A stretch of 64,000 nucleotides of DNA from UBA7359 sp038142205 (GCA_038142205.1 JAYQJO010000001.1:1054001-1118000); one strand, 5' to 3'. Shown: positions 46,427 to 56,422, counted from the first letter of the stretch. Program-made: numbers and translations. The notes: generated by a model not told the origin, from the letters alone.

Positions 46427-47848
46427 TTAAGTCACCAACGCTTGAGGTATAAAGTTTATATTAGAGTTTGTGTTTTCCATTTTATTCCAATCAATATCAC
46501 AACAAACAACGGTCATCCTTTCATCAATCATTATGGCCACAGATAAAGTCAGGCACATAGTAGAATCTGTTACCGACAAATAAGGCCCAGTACAGTGGAT
46601 AGCATTTGGTGAGTTTATTGCACTTTGGAAATAAAGGCGGTAATACCAGTTTGAATTCGATGTATTTGCCAATGGAGAAAGTTTTTTATAATCCCCATTT
46701 ATAGAAGTTAAAATATTAATATTAGAGCCAAGTTGATAACCGTTTTCATCAATCATATAAACTCGCCGTAAATCATTTAAACCCTGACTGACTAAAATGT
46801 AATTATTTGAATCAAATGCTTTATCTATTTTTGAATTTTCTTTTAACGTAGAAATCAAAGAATCAGTATAACGAACATAGGGCATCAAAATGCGGTTTGA
46901 TTTATCAGCTTCTTCTGACGTTTTTTTCCTAAACACATTGTGAAGATGTTCACATATATTATCTTTGAGATTTGATTCTTCATCAGCTAAAAACGGTTTG
47001 GCAAAATAATAACCCTGAACCAAATCAACATTAGAGTCTAAAACAAGCAATGCTTCTTCTTCTGTTTCAACACCTTCTGCCACAACCAAGGAGCCAGTCT
47101 CGTGCAGCAAGGCAACAAGCTTGGATAAACTAAAATTTAACTTTTTACCATAAGTAGATCGGGTAATTATCGAACGATCGAGCTTAACCATATCCGGCTC
47201 AAGTCGCCATATACGTTCAAAGTTCGAATGACCGGCACCAAAATCATCGATAGCAATTTTGCAGCCAATTTGTTTGAAATAATTTATTGATTCATCAATT
47301 CTTGGATCATTCGTTATATCATTTTCTAGAATTTCGATAACAATTTGATGAGGCTGAATACCTGTGCGTTTCAAGATTTCTTCAAAGTTCATCACACCAA
47401 CACTGTAATACAGGATTGATGAAGGCATGATATTTAAATACAACCAGTCATTATTGTTGTTTTCGGTTACTTCCTTAAAGTTAAATGCATGCAGTGTGTG
47501 GCAAATGATATCAAGATCGCCTGACACACCTGCATGCACTGCATTAGAGAACACCTCTCTCGGTGTTGCGGATTGTGTATTTTTAAAAGGTCTGATTAAA
47601 GCTTCATAACCGACAGGACGTCTATGCGTTATGCTATAAATCGGCTGAAAACCACTTTTTAAAATATAGTCATAATAATTTAAACTGGGCTTTCTGTTTT
47701 CAAGTTGCAACTGGTCAGTAAAGATATTCCAGTAATTTTTTTTACTAATTTCATTTGGCGACATGTGTTGCCAGAATTTTTGAAACCTTTCCGAAAGAAT
47801 TTCTCCAGTTTGTTCTACTTCACTTTTCCATGTTTGGTTACTGGGCAT
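46427..47848 (-). CDS. EAL-domain cyclic-di-GMP phosphodiesterase with C-terminal Cache-like domain
   Basis: The 473-residue protein has a complete EAL domain (about residues 55-295): VGYEALIRPF, LYLNIMPSS, VIEILENDI, AIDDFGAGHSNFERIWRLEP, MVKLDRSI, VVAEGVETEEE and LVQGYYFAKPF, so catalytic residues are all present. The C-terminal region (about 320-473) resembles a cytosolic Cache/YkuI-C signalling domain, with RRVYMIDENGYQLGSNI and TGPYLSVTDS. No membrane segment or signal is seen. It should hydrolyse c-di-GMP in response to an unknown ligand. Confidence 0.9.
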   Translation of the reverse strand: MPSNQTWKSEVEQTGEILSERFQKFWQHMSPNEISKKNYWNIFTDQLQLENRKPSLNYYDYILKSGFQPIYSITHRRPVGYEALIRPFKNTQSATPREVFSNAVHAGVSGDLDIICHTLHAFNFKEVTENNNNDWLYLNIMPSSILYYSVGVMNFEEILKRTGIQPHQIVIEILENDITNDPRIDESINYFKQIGCKIAIDDFGAGHSNFERIWRLEPDMVKLDRSIITRSTYGKKLNFSLSKLVALLHETGSLVVAEGVETEEEALLVLDSNVDLVQGYYFAKPFLADEESNLKDNICEHLHNVFRKKTSEEADKSNRILMPYVRYTDSLISTLKENSKIDKAFDSNNYILVSQGLNDLRRVYMIDENGYQLGSNINILTSINGDYKKLSPLANTSNSNWYYRLYFQSAINSPNAIHCTGPYLSVTDSTMCLTLSVAIMIDERMTVVCCDIDWNKMENTNSNINFIPQALVT

Positions 47849-48145
47849 ATTTAATCCTAAATATTTTACTAAAAAAACGGCATCACATTCCCACTTGGTT
47901 CAATGGTGAAAATGAACGCCATTGTTCACAGAATCTAAAAGCAATTTAAAAACCAATTATTACAATTCTAGTAAGTGCTTATTAAAATAAACTGATAAGT
48001 AGCGATTTTGTCGACTACGTCACAAAAACTAATGCTAACTTAATAAACAACTTTAAATTGCTTGTACTCATCTGCCTTATCTTAGTGCGCTCTATTTAGA
48101 ACTCGACACATAATAGAGCTAAGACTTTACTTTAGGAAAAGTTCA
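47849..48145. other. AT-rich spacer between thiC and the EAL gene
   Basis: This 297-base stretch lies between two minus-strand genes and must carry the EAL gene promoter and the thiC 3' end. I see no RNA gene, clear terminator or conserved coding frame in it. Confidence 0.5.
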
Positions 48146-50026
48146 TTAGAGCTTGTTATATATTTGACTGCCCTTTTCTTTAAATTCTTTCGACATGTCC
48201 TCCATTCCTTTTTCCAGAGCCTGCTCAACATTATCAAGACCTTGTTCATCAGCATAATCACGTACATCTTGCGATATCTTCATTGAACAGAAGTTAGGCC
48301 CACACATTGAACAGAAGTGTGCAGTTTTATGGCCTTCCTTCGGTAATGTTTCATCATGGAAGTCTTTAGCGCGATCCGGGTCTAGTCCAAGGTTAAATTG
48401 GTCTTCCCAACGGAATTCAAAACGCGCTTTCGATAAGGCATTGTCTCTGAGTTGTGCTGTCGGATGACCTTTGGCCAAGTCGGCTGCATGCGCAGCAATC
48501 TTGTAAGTAATAATGCCTTCTTTGACATCATCTTTATTGGGTAAGCCGAGATGTTCTTTTGGCGTGACGTAACACAACATTGCCGTGCCATACCAACCAA
48601 TCTGAGCCGCACCAATAGCAGAAGTAATATGATCATAACCAGGAGCAATATCTGTCGTTAGTGGTCCTAAAGTATAGAAAGGCGCTTCGTGACACTCTTC
48701 CATTTCTTTGTCGACATTTTCCTTAATCATATGCATCGGCACATGACCTGGACCTTCGATCATCACTTGCACATCATGTTTCCAGGCAATTTTAGTGAGC
48801 TCACCCAATGTTTTTAATTCAGCAAACTGTGCTTCATCATTGGCATCAGCTAATGAACCCGGGCGCAAGCCATCACCTAAAGAAAAAGCCACGTCATATT
48901 GTTTCATCAATTCACAAATTTCTTCGAAATGCGTGTAAAGAAAGTTTTCTTTATGATGTGCCAAACACCATTTGGCCAGAATCGATCCCCCGCGAGAAAC
49001 AATGCCGGTGACACGTTTAGCCGTTAATGGGATGTATGGCAAACGCACGCCTGCATGAATAGTAAAGTAATCGACGCCCTGTTCTGCTTGTTCGATTAAC
49101 GTATCTCTATAGATTTCCCAAGTTAAATCTTCCGCTTTGCCATTTACTTTTTCCAAAGCCTGATAAATTGGAACAGTGCCGATTGGTACTGGTGAGTTTC
49201 GAACGATCCATTCACGCGTTTCATGAATATTCTTTCCAGTTGAGAGATCCATGACCGTATCGCCACCATGACGGATTGACCATGTCATTTTTTCAACTTC
49301 TTCTTCAATTGTTGAGCCTAGTGCAGAATTACCAATATTGGCATTAATCTTCACCAAAAAATTCTTGCCAATAATCATTGGTTCAGATTCCGGGTGGTTA
49401 ATATTATTTGGAATGATGGCGCGACCTGCAGCGACTTCGTCACGCACAAATTCCGGGGTAACTAAATCTGGCAAGTTACTATGCCAAGGAGTGCCCGGAT
49501 GTCTTTTTAGTAATAGTTCATCAGTATATTCATCAATACGCTGATTCTCACGTATCGCAATGAATTCCATTTCCGGGGTAATAATGCCTTTTTTTGCATA
49601 ATGCATTTGCGTGACATTGGCACCTGCTTTAGCAACTCGTGGTTTAGGCGGTTGTAAGTAACGTAATTTCTGTAATTCAGGATCATTTAAACGTTCAACA
49701 CCATATTCTGAACTCGGGCCTTCTAATTCAACAGTATCATCGCGTTCAGCGATCCAGTTTGCTCTTAGCGGCTGTAAACCCTTTCTAATATCAATGATTG
49801 CTTGAGGATCGGTATAGGGACCTGAAGTGTCATAGACTGTAATTGATGTATTCTCTTCGAGACCTGTTTGTGTTCGTGTCGGTGAACATGATATTTCACG
49901 CATTGGTACACGGATATCAGCGCGTGAGCCAGTAACATAGATTTTTTTAGAGTTTGGGATGGCTTCAACCGCTTTTTTATCAACGGTTGCAGTATGGCTT
50001 AATATAGAATCAGGTTGTGCACTCAT
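48146..50026 (-). CDS. thiC: Phosphomethylpyrimidine synthase ThiC
   Basis: The 626-residue radical SAM enzyme makes the thiamine pyrimidine from aminoimidazole ribotide. The unusual C-terminal cluster motif CSMCGPNFC appears near residues 576-584, and MIEGPGHVPMHMIKENVDKE, YTLGPLTTDIAPGYDHI and FTIHAGV are typical. An N-terminal ThiC-associated domain is present. It is preceded by a TPP riboswitch, and AGAGG is seen six bases ahead of the ATG. Confidence 0.96.
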   Translation of the reverse strand: MSAQPDSILSHTATVDKKAVEAIPNSKKIYVTGSRADIRVPMREISCSPTRTQTGLEENTSITVYDTSGPYTDPQAIIDIRKGLQPLRANWIAERDDTVELEGPSSEYGVERLNDPELQKLRYLQPPKPRVAKAGANVTQMHYAKKGIITPEMEFIAIRENQRIDEYTDELLLKRHPGTPWHSNLPDLVTPEFVRDEVAAGRAIIPNNINHPESEPMIIGKNFLVKINANIGNSALGSTIEEEVEKMTWSIRHGGDTVMDLSTGKNIHETREWIVRNSPVPIGTVPIYQALEKVNGKAEDLTWEIYRDTLIEQAEQGVDYFTIHAGVRLPYIPLTAKRVTGIVSRGGSILAKWCLAHHKENFLYTHFEEICELMKQYDVAFSLGDGLRPGSLADANDEAQFAELKTLGELTKIAWKHDVQVMIEGPGHVPMHMIKENVDKEMEECHEAPFYTLGPLTTDIAPGYDHITSAIGAAQIGWYGTAMLCYVTPKEHLGLPNKDDVKEGIITYKIAAHAADLAKGHPTAQLRDNALSKARFEFRWEDQFNLGLDPDRAKDFHDETLPKEGHKTAHFCSMCGPNFCSMKISQDVRDYADEQGLDNVEQALEKGMEDMSKEFKEKGSQIYNKL

Positions 50027-50089
50027 AGTCGACCTCTTTATAAATAAAAGGATAGTATTACGGGCGCCAATGCTTATAGTAACGGTAAG

Positions 50090-50172
50090 ATGCTTGCTTC
50101 CCTACGCTGGCATTAACCAGATCAGGTTCAAGGGTCAATCTCAGCCTACAAAGGCGCCCCTAGCTTGATGAC
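50090..50172 (-). promoter_or_regulatory. Thiamine pyrophosphate (TPP) riboswitch of thiC
   Basis: On the minus strand the THI element is clear: a GGGGCGCC start, then GGCTGAGA, ACCCTTGAACCTGATC, and TGCCAGCGTAGGGAAGC. The core pyrimidine-sensor sequence (CTGAGA) and pyrophosphate arm (ACCTGATCTGGTTAATGCCA) are canonical. It starts about 146 bases ahead of the thiC start codon and ends about 64 bases before it. No T-run follows, so control of ribosome access is more likely than termination. Confidence 0.96.
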
Positions 50173-50224
50173 ATGCTATATAATACGATAACTAACTACA
50201 ACGACTTTCAGAGAAAATATAGGT

Positions 50225-50878
50225 ATGGATATAGAATTAGCCCGCTCAAACATGATTGAACAACAAATTCGCACTTGGGATGTGCTTGATACAAATATTT
50301 TGGGTCTTTTAGATGAACTTCACCGTGAAGACTTTATTTCAGATGATTATCGAGAACTCGCTTTTACAGATATGCGTATCCCGATAGGTCATGAACAAAC
50401 CACAATGATGCCTAAAGTAGAAGCGCGACTTTTACAGTCGCTTAAAATAACGTCAGAGCAGTCAGTGCAGGAAGTAGGTACCGGTTGCGGCTATTTAACA
50501 GCTTTATTGGCAAAAACAGCAAAGCATGTAAAAAGTATTGATATATACCCTGACTTTTTTACGACAGCCGCTGAAAAGTTAGCAAAGACAGGCTTGACGA
50601 ATTTTGAGCTTGATAACGCAAATGTGTATGACTTATTAGATAAGTCAGATAAGTATGATGTTGTCGTATTAACAGCATCTTTACCGGCAATAGATGAACG
50701 ATTTATGAGTTTATTAAATGAAAGTGGAAGAATGTTCGCTATTGTTGGAGAGTCTCCTGCAATGGAAGCATGTATATTAACGAAGCAAGGTGATTCTTAC
50801 TCTAAGCAGGAAAGCATCTTCGAAACCGATTTACCTGCATTAATTGGTTCACCCCAAAAAGAAACATTTGAATTCTAA
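50225..50878 (+). CDS. Protein-L-isoaspartate methyltransferase-like protein (tolC-linked)
   Basis: The 217-residue protein belongs to the PCMT family, with VQEVGTGCGYLTALLAKTAK as the SAM site near residues 80-99 and DMRIPIGHEQTTMMPKVEAR upstream of it. It is more divergent than the pcm in the rpoS cluster. This paralogue lies directly before a rhodanese gene and tolC, an order seen in many gammaproteobacteria; its substrate is unproven. Confidence 0.87.
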   Translation: MDIELARSNMIEQQIRTWDVLDTNILGLLDELHREDFISDDYRELAFTDMRIPIGHEQTTMMPKVEARLLQSLKITSEQSVQEVGTGCGYLTALLAKTAKHVKSIDIYPDFFTTAAEKLAKTGLTNFELDNANVYDLLDKSDKYDVVVLTASLPAIDERFMSLLNESGRMFAIVGESPAMEACILTKQGDSYSKQESIFETDLPALIGSPQKETFEF

Positions 50879-50884
50879 GAACAA

Positions 50885-51202
50885 ATGAAAACAATATCTG
50901 CTGAAGAACTGAAAACCAAGCTGGATGCAGGAGAAAAACCTGTTTTATTAGATGTGCGTGAGGCATGGGAATTTGAAACCTGCCATATTGATGGTTCCAT
51001 TAATATAAGCATGTCTAATGTTCAAAAAATGCTTGATGAACTTAAAACTGACGAAGAAACGGTTGTTATTTGTCACCATGGCATGCGTAGTTTTCAGGTC
51101 GCCAATTATCTGGAAGGTAATGGTTATGTTAATATGATTAATCTTGAAGGTGGCGTAGATGCTTGGGCAAGGTCGGTCGATCAAAATATGCCTCAGTATT
51201 AA
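50885..51202 (+). CDS. Single-domain rhodanese
   Basis: The 105-residue protein has DVREAWEFETCHIDGSINIS near residues 24-43 and the active-site cysteine in VVICHHGMRSFQVANYL near 60-76. The HHGMRS loop is a variant of the usual six-residue C-x-x-G-x-R loop. It probably carries persulfide sulfur. It lies six bases downstream of the methyltransferase-like gene and upstream of tolC. Confidence 0.92.
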   Translation: MKTISAEELKTKLDAGEKPVLLDVREAWEFETCHIDGSINISMSNVQKMLDELKTDEETVVICHHGMRSFQVANYLEGNGYVNMINLEGGVDAWARSVDQNMPQY

Positions 51203-51265
51203 GACATGTAGCTGCATCAACCTAATTAATAGACCTAATAATAATTAGTATTAATGTAATATTTT

Positions 51266-52588
51266 ATGGATATAAAAAGTATAAATTCGTTTGTATTAAT
51301 CAGTCTCTTATTATTCTCGATTAATTGTTTTGCTGAAGATTTATTAAGCGTCTATAAACTTGCTGAGAAAAATGACCCAACCTATCTGCAAGAAGTCGCT
51401 TCTTACAATGCAACGCTTGAAGCACGGCCACAGGCCCAATCTCAATTATTGCCAAATGTGAGTTTAAGTGCGAATACAACACGGCTTGATCAAGACATCT
51501 CTGTTGGTAATGCCTTTGGCTCTGGTGGAGAAATAGATTTTAATAGGCGGGGCTATTCATTAAATATCACTCAACCTATTTTTCGTCGAGACCGATTTAT
51601 CGCTCTTGAACAGGCGGACAGCGAAATAAAACAAGCAGAAGCAGAACTAGCCAGCGCACAACAAGACTTAATTGTACGTATAGCAGAACGTTATTTTGAT
51701 ATTCTTTCTGCAAAAGATAACCTCGAGTTTGCACAAGCAGAAGTAAAATCACTTAGCAGACAATTAGAACAGGCCAACCAACGTTTTGAAGTCGGCTTAA
51801 GTGCAATCACTGATGTTCAGGAAGCAAAAGCAGGTTATGACCTCGCTATTGCGCAGGAAATTCTTGCGCAAAATACGATTGATAATGCTCAGGAAGCAAT
51901 GCGAGAACTCACTGGTGATTATGTAAGCAATTTTGGAACACTAGGCAATGCAATGGCACTAGTAAAGCCTAATCCAGCCGCGATTGAAAGCTGGACAGAA
52001 ATTTCTTTAGAACAAAATTTAGGTATGGTCGCAGCTAGAGAAGCAGCAGAAGCAGCAAGAGCAGAAATCAAACGCCAGTCAGCAGGTCATTACCCGACAT
52101 TGGATTTAGTTGGCTCACATGGTTATGACTCTTCAGGCGGACGTTTTGGCGCTACAAAAACGCATACCTCCTCTATCGGACTGGAATTAAATATTCCTAT
52201 ATTTTCAGGTGGACTTATTAGCTCGCAGACACGCGAAGCACATGAAAATTATAATGCGGCAATGCATGCGCTTGAACAAGCACGACGTTCAGCTCAAAGG
52301 CTAACGCGCCAAGCTTATTTGGGTGTGATAACCGGAATCAGTCAGGTTAGTGCATTAAAACAAGCTGTTGTTTCAAGTGAAACAGCATTGGAAGCCACCG
52401 AAGCTGGTTTTGAAGTGGGCACACGTACTGCGGTTGATGTTGTTGCTTCTCAGCGCACAACATCAGAAGCACGCCGCAATTACAGTCAGGCTAAATATGA
52501 TTATATATTGGACACTCTTCGACTTAAGCAGGCAGCAGGAACATTATCCTCTGAAGATCTTGAATTGATTAATTCCTGGTTAATGTAA
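51266..52588 (+). CDS. tolC: TolC family outer membrane efflux channel
   Basis: The 440-residue protein has a Sec signal ending CFAED near residue 24, then the TolC repeat pattern: LLSVYKLAEKNDPTYLQEVA, YSLNITQPIFRRDRFIALEQ and ERYFDILSAKDNLEFAQAEV in the first half, and LELNIPIFSGGLISSQTREA with VVSSETALEATEAGFEVGTR in the second. It forms the trimeric outer-membrane exit duct for tripartite efflux pumps and type I secretion. The length is close to E. coli TolC without its C-terminal tail. Confidence 0.94.
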   Translation: MDIKSINSFVLISLLLFSINCFAEDLLSVYKLAEKNDPTYLQEVASYNATLEARPQAQSQLLPNVSLSANTTRLDQDISVGNAFGSGGEIDFNRRGYSLNITQPIFRRDRFIALEQADSEIKQAEAELASAQQDLIVRIAERYFDILSAKDNLEFAQAEVKSLSRQLEQANQRFEVGLSAITDVQEAKAGYDLAIAQEILAQNTIDNAQEAMRELTGDYVSNFGTLGNAMALVKPNPAAIESWTEISLEQNLGMVAAREAAEAARAEIKRQSAGHYPTLDLVGSHGYDSSGGRFGATKTHTSSIGLELNIPIFSGGLISSQTREAHENYNAAMHALEQARRSAQRLTRQAYLGVITGISQVSALKQAVVSSETALEATEAGFEVGTRTAVDVVASQRTTSEARRNYSQAKYDYILDTLRLKQAAGTLSSEDLELINSWLM

Positions 52589-52679
52589 TTATGTCATGTG
52601 AATGGTTAGCAGATGCTGTACATTCAGGCTTCAGAGCGCCACCCAGATTAATTATTTAAACGCAACTCGCATTTTATCT

Positions 52680-53120
52680 TTAATTCATTCCTGAACGAAT
52701 AAGACAGCGCCAATACTTACCAAGCAAACCAAACTGCCCGACTAGCATTCCAATACAGCCACTCATTAGTGCCGCAACAAAAAACATTCTGGCATCCAGG
52801 TTTGAACCATTAACGAACAAAATTAATAGCATCATTATTACGGCAGTTGCGAAGCTTGAAGTTTTGTCGTGAATTGTTTTTTTTACATAAGTGATTACTT
52901 TAGTTTGGTAAAAAAAAACTGGCGTAAGAATAGAAAGCAACACAAATAAAAATAAGCTTGAATAAACAGAACGTTCAACAATTTCTGTTGATGCATTAAT
53001 TAAAACTGTATCCTGATAAAGCAAGATACCAACATATAATGAAAACAATAATGCCAGACTTTGCAACCCCAGGATAAGCAGAAAAAAAGGCGTCATTCTA
53101 AAGCCAAATATTTTTACCAT
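52680..53120 (-). CDS. Small multi-pass membrane protein
   Basis: From the ATG at MVKIFGFRMTPFFLLILGLQ the protein has 146 residues and about four membrane segments (near 10-33, 53-70, 92-108 and 114-136). The N-terminus resembles the first segment of EpsB/TIGR03013-type exopolysaccharide sugar transferases, but the catalytic domain is missing; this likeness is weak. An upstream TTG start would add 26 mostly hydrophilic residues. No function is assigned. It is isolated, between tolC and folP. Confidence 0.6.
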   Translation of the reverse strand: MVKIFGFRMTPFFLLILGLQSLALLFSLYVGILLYQDTVLINASTEIVERSVYSSLFLFVLLSILTPVFFYQTKVITYVKKTIHDKTSSFATAVIMMLLILFVNGSNLDARMFFVAALMSGCIGMLVGQFGLLGKYWRCLIRSGMN

Positions 53121-53354
53121 CGGATATCTCTTTTTTTGAATTTCAAAAGAGACATCGCAATCGATATGCCACTTGATGAGACTTAGATTAATCTTCAAGC
53201 ATTACTTTAAGTGAATATTTTTTATTATTTTTAATCATATACTTATGATTAATTTTTAATATAAAATTTAGGCTGCTAGTTTAATTAAAGTTTTAAACCA
53301 AGTTTTATAAGTGTAATTTACGTCGTATTGGAACGACGCTTTCGAACACATTAA

Positions 53355-54176
53355 TTAAGCATTCAATATCGCCCACGCGACATCAGCCGCCTGTCTATTT
53401 GGTTTTACATCATGAACACGAAATATCTTAACACCAGCTTGAACACCTAATGCCGTTGTTGCGGCAGTAGCACCTATCAATTCAGATGGTTCATTAACAG
53501 TACAAATACTACCCATGAAGCGTTTACGACTGGTTCCCAACAAAACAGAAAAACCTGTATCAACAAACACCTTCAAGTTGTTAAGCAACATAAGATTATG
53601 TTCACGTGTTTTACCAAAGCCAATACCTGGATCAATAACAATATTATTGTGTGCCATACCCGCATTGATACAATCATTAACTCTACTTTCTAAAAAAGTT
53701 TTTATATCAACAACAACATCATCATAGCTTGGGTTATTTTGCATGGTTTCAGGTGAACCTTGCATATGCATAATGATATAAGGACAGACTTTATCAGCAC
53801 ATAAATTTATTATTTCAGGATCATCATTACCACCGGACACATCATTAACGGCATGTGCACCTGCAGCTAATGCCGCTTCTGCAACTTTAGATCGTGTTGT
53901 ATCAATGCTGATTTTTACATGCTCTGGTATAGTTTCACTGATAGCTTTAATAATATGAACAACTCGTTCAATCTGCTCTTCAACGCTCACACGTTCTGAT
54001 CCCGGTCTTGTTGATTCACCGCCTATATCGATAATGTCTGCACCTTCATCAATCATTTTCTTTCCTTGATTTATAGCAGCATCTATACCCGTATATCTGC
54101 CACCATCAGAAAAACTATCCGGTGTAACATTTAATATTCCCATTATCAAAGGCGATTTTTTTTCCAAAATACTCAT
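53355..54176 (-). CDS. folP: Dihydropteroate synthase
   Basis: The 273-residue folate enzyme joins pABA to the pterin diphosphate. It has GILNVTPDSFSDGGRY near residues 13-28, DIGGESTRPGSERVSVEEQI near 49-68, NDVSGGNDD, and DPGIGFGKTREHNL, and ends with the RVHDV motif. It overlaps the aminopeptidase gene by four bases. The usual neighbours ftsH and glmM are absent. Confidence 0.95.
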   Translation of the reverse strand: MSILEKKSPLIMGILNVTPDSFSDGGRYTGIDAAINQGKKMIDEGADIIDIGGESTRPGSERVSVEEQIERVVHIIKAISETIPEHVKISIDTTRSKVAEAALAAGAHAVNDVSGGNDDPEIINLCADKVCPYIIMHMQGSPETMQNNPSYDDVVVDIKTFLESRVNDCINAGMAHNNIVIDPGIGFGKTREHNLMLLNNLKVFVDTGFSVLLGTSRKRFMGSICTVNEPSELIGATAATTALGVQAGVKIFRVHDVKPNRQAADVAWAILNA

Positions 54177-55135
54177 GATAGTAATTCTGCGATTTCGTCA
54201 GTTGAAGATATCAGCGCATCAATCATTGAAGCTTCACTCGCTAAATGTCCCGCTTCAGGGACAATGACTAACTTCGATTCAGCTTTGTTTATATTATTTA
54301 GGGCTTGATGAACAGTCCATGATGATTCAGGTAAACAGGTTAAATCTTTACGACCGTGTATTATTTTAACCGGTACATCTGGTACATTTGAAATATTATT
54401 GAGTATTTGGTTTTCTTCTATAAAGTAATGATTAATTGCATAATGCATTTCAACTTTCACTTCATTTATTAGTTTTTCCTCACTTTCTACTTCCAGCTGA
54501 TAGTCATGAGTTATACTTTGTGTAACAACCCTCCCCGCCCATAGTGACCAGGTTTTGGCTGCTTGAAGCTGTATACTTTTATCGTCAGTAGTCACTTTTT
54601 CATAAAGCGTTTTAATAAAGTGACCTTTTTCTGTTTTATTAAAATTGGAAGTAAACTCCTGCCAATAATCTGGAAAAATTTTATTAACACCTGACTTTGC
54701 AAACCAATCAAAATCGCACTGTCTGGCTAAAAAGGTACCTCTTAGAATAATCCCTGAAATATTTTCCGGATATTGTTCGGCATAGAGTAATGCTAACGTC
54801 GCACCCCAGGAACCTCCAAATAACACCCATTTATCAATATCAAGTTGTCGACGAATAGACTCAATATCGTTTAAAAGTTCCTGTGTCGTATTTTCTTCTA
54901 CACAGCCATTGGGAATAGATCGATTACATCCACGTTGATCAAATAGAATTACTCGGTATTTATCTGGATTAAAATAACGACGGTGGTTTTCGTTGCAGCC
55001 GGAGCCGGGACCACCGTGTAAAAAGATTACAGGAATGCCAGCAGGATTTCCTACTTGCTCAAAATAGACAAAGTGAGGGCTTTGTTTTAGATTCCCTTGG
55101 TTAAACGGCTCAATTTCCGGATAAAGGTCGCGCAA
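54173..55135 (-). CDS. pip: Proline iminopeptidase
   Basis: The 320-residue alpha/beta hydrolase (peptidase family S33) removes N-terminal proline. It has IFLHGGPGSGCNENHRRYF near residues 34-52, FDQRGCNRS, the serine motif FGGSWGATLALLYAEQYP near 109-126, and a late histidine in PEAGHLASEAS. The family N-terminus (RDLYPEIEPFNQGN) lies directly after a TTG; no ATG is available nearby, so TTG is probably the start. It overlaps folP. Confidence 0.92.
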   Translation of the reverse strand: MRDLYPEIEPFNQGNLKQSPHFVYFEQVGNPAGIPVIFLHGGPGSGCNENHRRYFNPDKYRVILFDQRGCNRSIPNGCVEENTTQELLNDIESIRRQLDIDKWVLFGGSWGATLALLYAEQYPENISGIILRGTFLARQCDFDWFAKSGVNKIFPDYWQEFTSNFNKTEKGHFIKTLYEKVTTDDKSIQLQAAKTWSLWAGRVVTQSITHDYQLEVESEEKLINEVKVEMHYAINHYFIEENQILNNISNVPDVPVKIIHGRKDLTCLPESSWTVHQALNNINKAESKLVIVPEAGHLASEASMIDALISSTDEIAELLS

Positions 55136-55202
55136 CTTACTGGTTATTTTTAGTTGAAAGTTTTTAAGAAAGTAATTTAGCTATAGAAACTAAATAGTTA
55201 AA

Positions 55203-56159
55203 TTAAATATCACCCAAGATCTCTTTACGTTTACTGTTGTACTCTTCCTGAGTGATTAACTCTTTTTTCAATAATTGGTCTAGTGTTGTAATGCGCTCCT
55301 CAATCGATTTTGCAGAAGCACCGCCCGAAGAACTACTTTTTTGTTCCATTTGCTTGCGCATACGTGCCATTTCAACACGCATTTCACGTCTTTGCTTGGC
55401 AATTTGTGCAGACTGGCGTTGTAACTCTTTTTCTGCATTGGTTATTGGTGTTTCTTTTTTATTTTTGTCTGCTAAATAAGAGTCAGCTGCTAATTTAACA
55501 TCAATCACAAACCAGTCTTTACGAAGACTTCCCTTTACGTTTTTCTGCTCTACACCAGTAACACCAATAATATTAGCTTTAAATCGATTAGAGCTTCTAG
55601 CTCGATTACCAAAGTTAAAATTATAAGCTATTACTTCAGTGTCTCCAGGATCAAGTACTCTTTCAAATGCTTCATTTCTTTCCAAGTTATATTCACCTAA
55701 AATAATATTCAGCTTTCCTTCTTTATAAAATACGCGACCCGCAATAAAAGTCTTCCTCGACAAGACAAGCAGTTTTTTACTCGAGCCGGGAAGTACAAAA
55801 ATAATATCCTGTTCAGGTTTTGCATTTTTTAAGCCTTTTAACACTTCCTTACTAAGGATTTTTATTTGCGATATAGAAAAAACTTGGGTTAATACTTCAC
55901 CCTGTATGAAACTTTTATCTTGATATGTCAGTGACTTTAGGGCATCGGAAATTTCTTTTTCATCTAACTCAACCGGGTGTTCATTTCCACCAAAACTAGA
56001 CACATCCTGTTCACTGTATTTTAAATAATTATTAGGGGCGACTTGCCAAATGACATCATCATCATCATCGCCAAAAAAACCAACGACAATCGGGGAATAG
56101 AAAAGCGTTGTCGATAAAAACAAAAGAGAGGCAACTAATTGATTTTTAATAAGTTTCAT
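55203..56159 (-). CDS. Secreted protein with C-terminal SHOCT domain
   Basis: The 318-residue protein has a signal-like N-terminus (MKLIKNQLVASLLFLSTTLF). A large beta-rich middle resembles no family I know; HPVELDEKEISDALKSLTYQ starts it. A coiled-coil of Arg/Glu/Met (QIAKQRREMRVEMARMRKQM) precedes a C-terminal SHOCT motif (LDQLLKKELITQEEYNSKRK), a short oligomerisation or membrane-contact helix pair. It is monocistronic. Confidence 0.82.
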   Translation of the reverse strand: MKLIKNQLVASLLFLSTTLFYSPIVVGFFGDDDDDVIWQVAPNNYLKYSEQDVSSFGGNEHPVELDEKEISDALKSLTYQDKSFIQGEVLTQVFSISQIKILSKEVLKGLKNAKPEQDIIFVLPGSSKKLLVLSRKTFIAGRVFYKEGKLNIILGEYNLERNEAFERVLDPGDTEVIAYNFNFGNRARSSNRFKANIIGVTGVEQKNVKGSLRKDWFVIDVKLAADSYLADKNKKETPITNAEKELQRQSAQIAKQRREMRVEMARMRKQMEQKSSSSGGASAKSIEERITTLDQLLKKELITQEEYNSKRKEILGDI

Positions 56160-56394
56160 TATAATAATTTAAAGATTAAGTGTTAAAAGATTAGAGTTAA
56201 AAATTGGTAGGGAGTTTACAACAAATAATCAGCTATTAAAAAAGATTAATATTTATTAAACGCTTAATTTTCCAGATGCCGTTAACAAACAACGCGAGAA
56301 TAAATTTTAACAGTTTTACGGAAAGACTGCGTTTTCTTATACGCAGGTATACTGAGCATCATTATTCAAATGACATATATTACGTCCTGTAAAT

Positions 56395-56422
56395 AAAAAA
56401 GGCCTCCGAGGAGGCCTTTTTT
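56395..56422. terminator. Bidirectional terminator downstream of the porin
   Basis: A 12-bp stem (AAAAAAGGCCTC / GAGGCCTTTTTT) with a CGAG loop lies 39 bases after the porin stop. The stem flanks supply the T-run on either strand. Confidence 0.92.

Noticed and set aside
52680..53198. Truncated exopolysaccharide sugar transferase
   Set aside because: Only the first membrane segment resembles that family; no remnant of a catalytic domain lies downstream.
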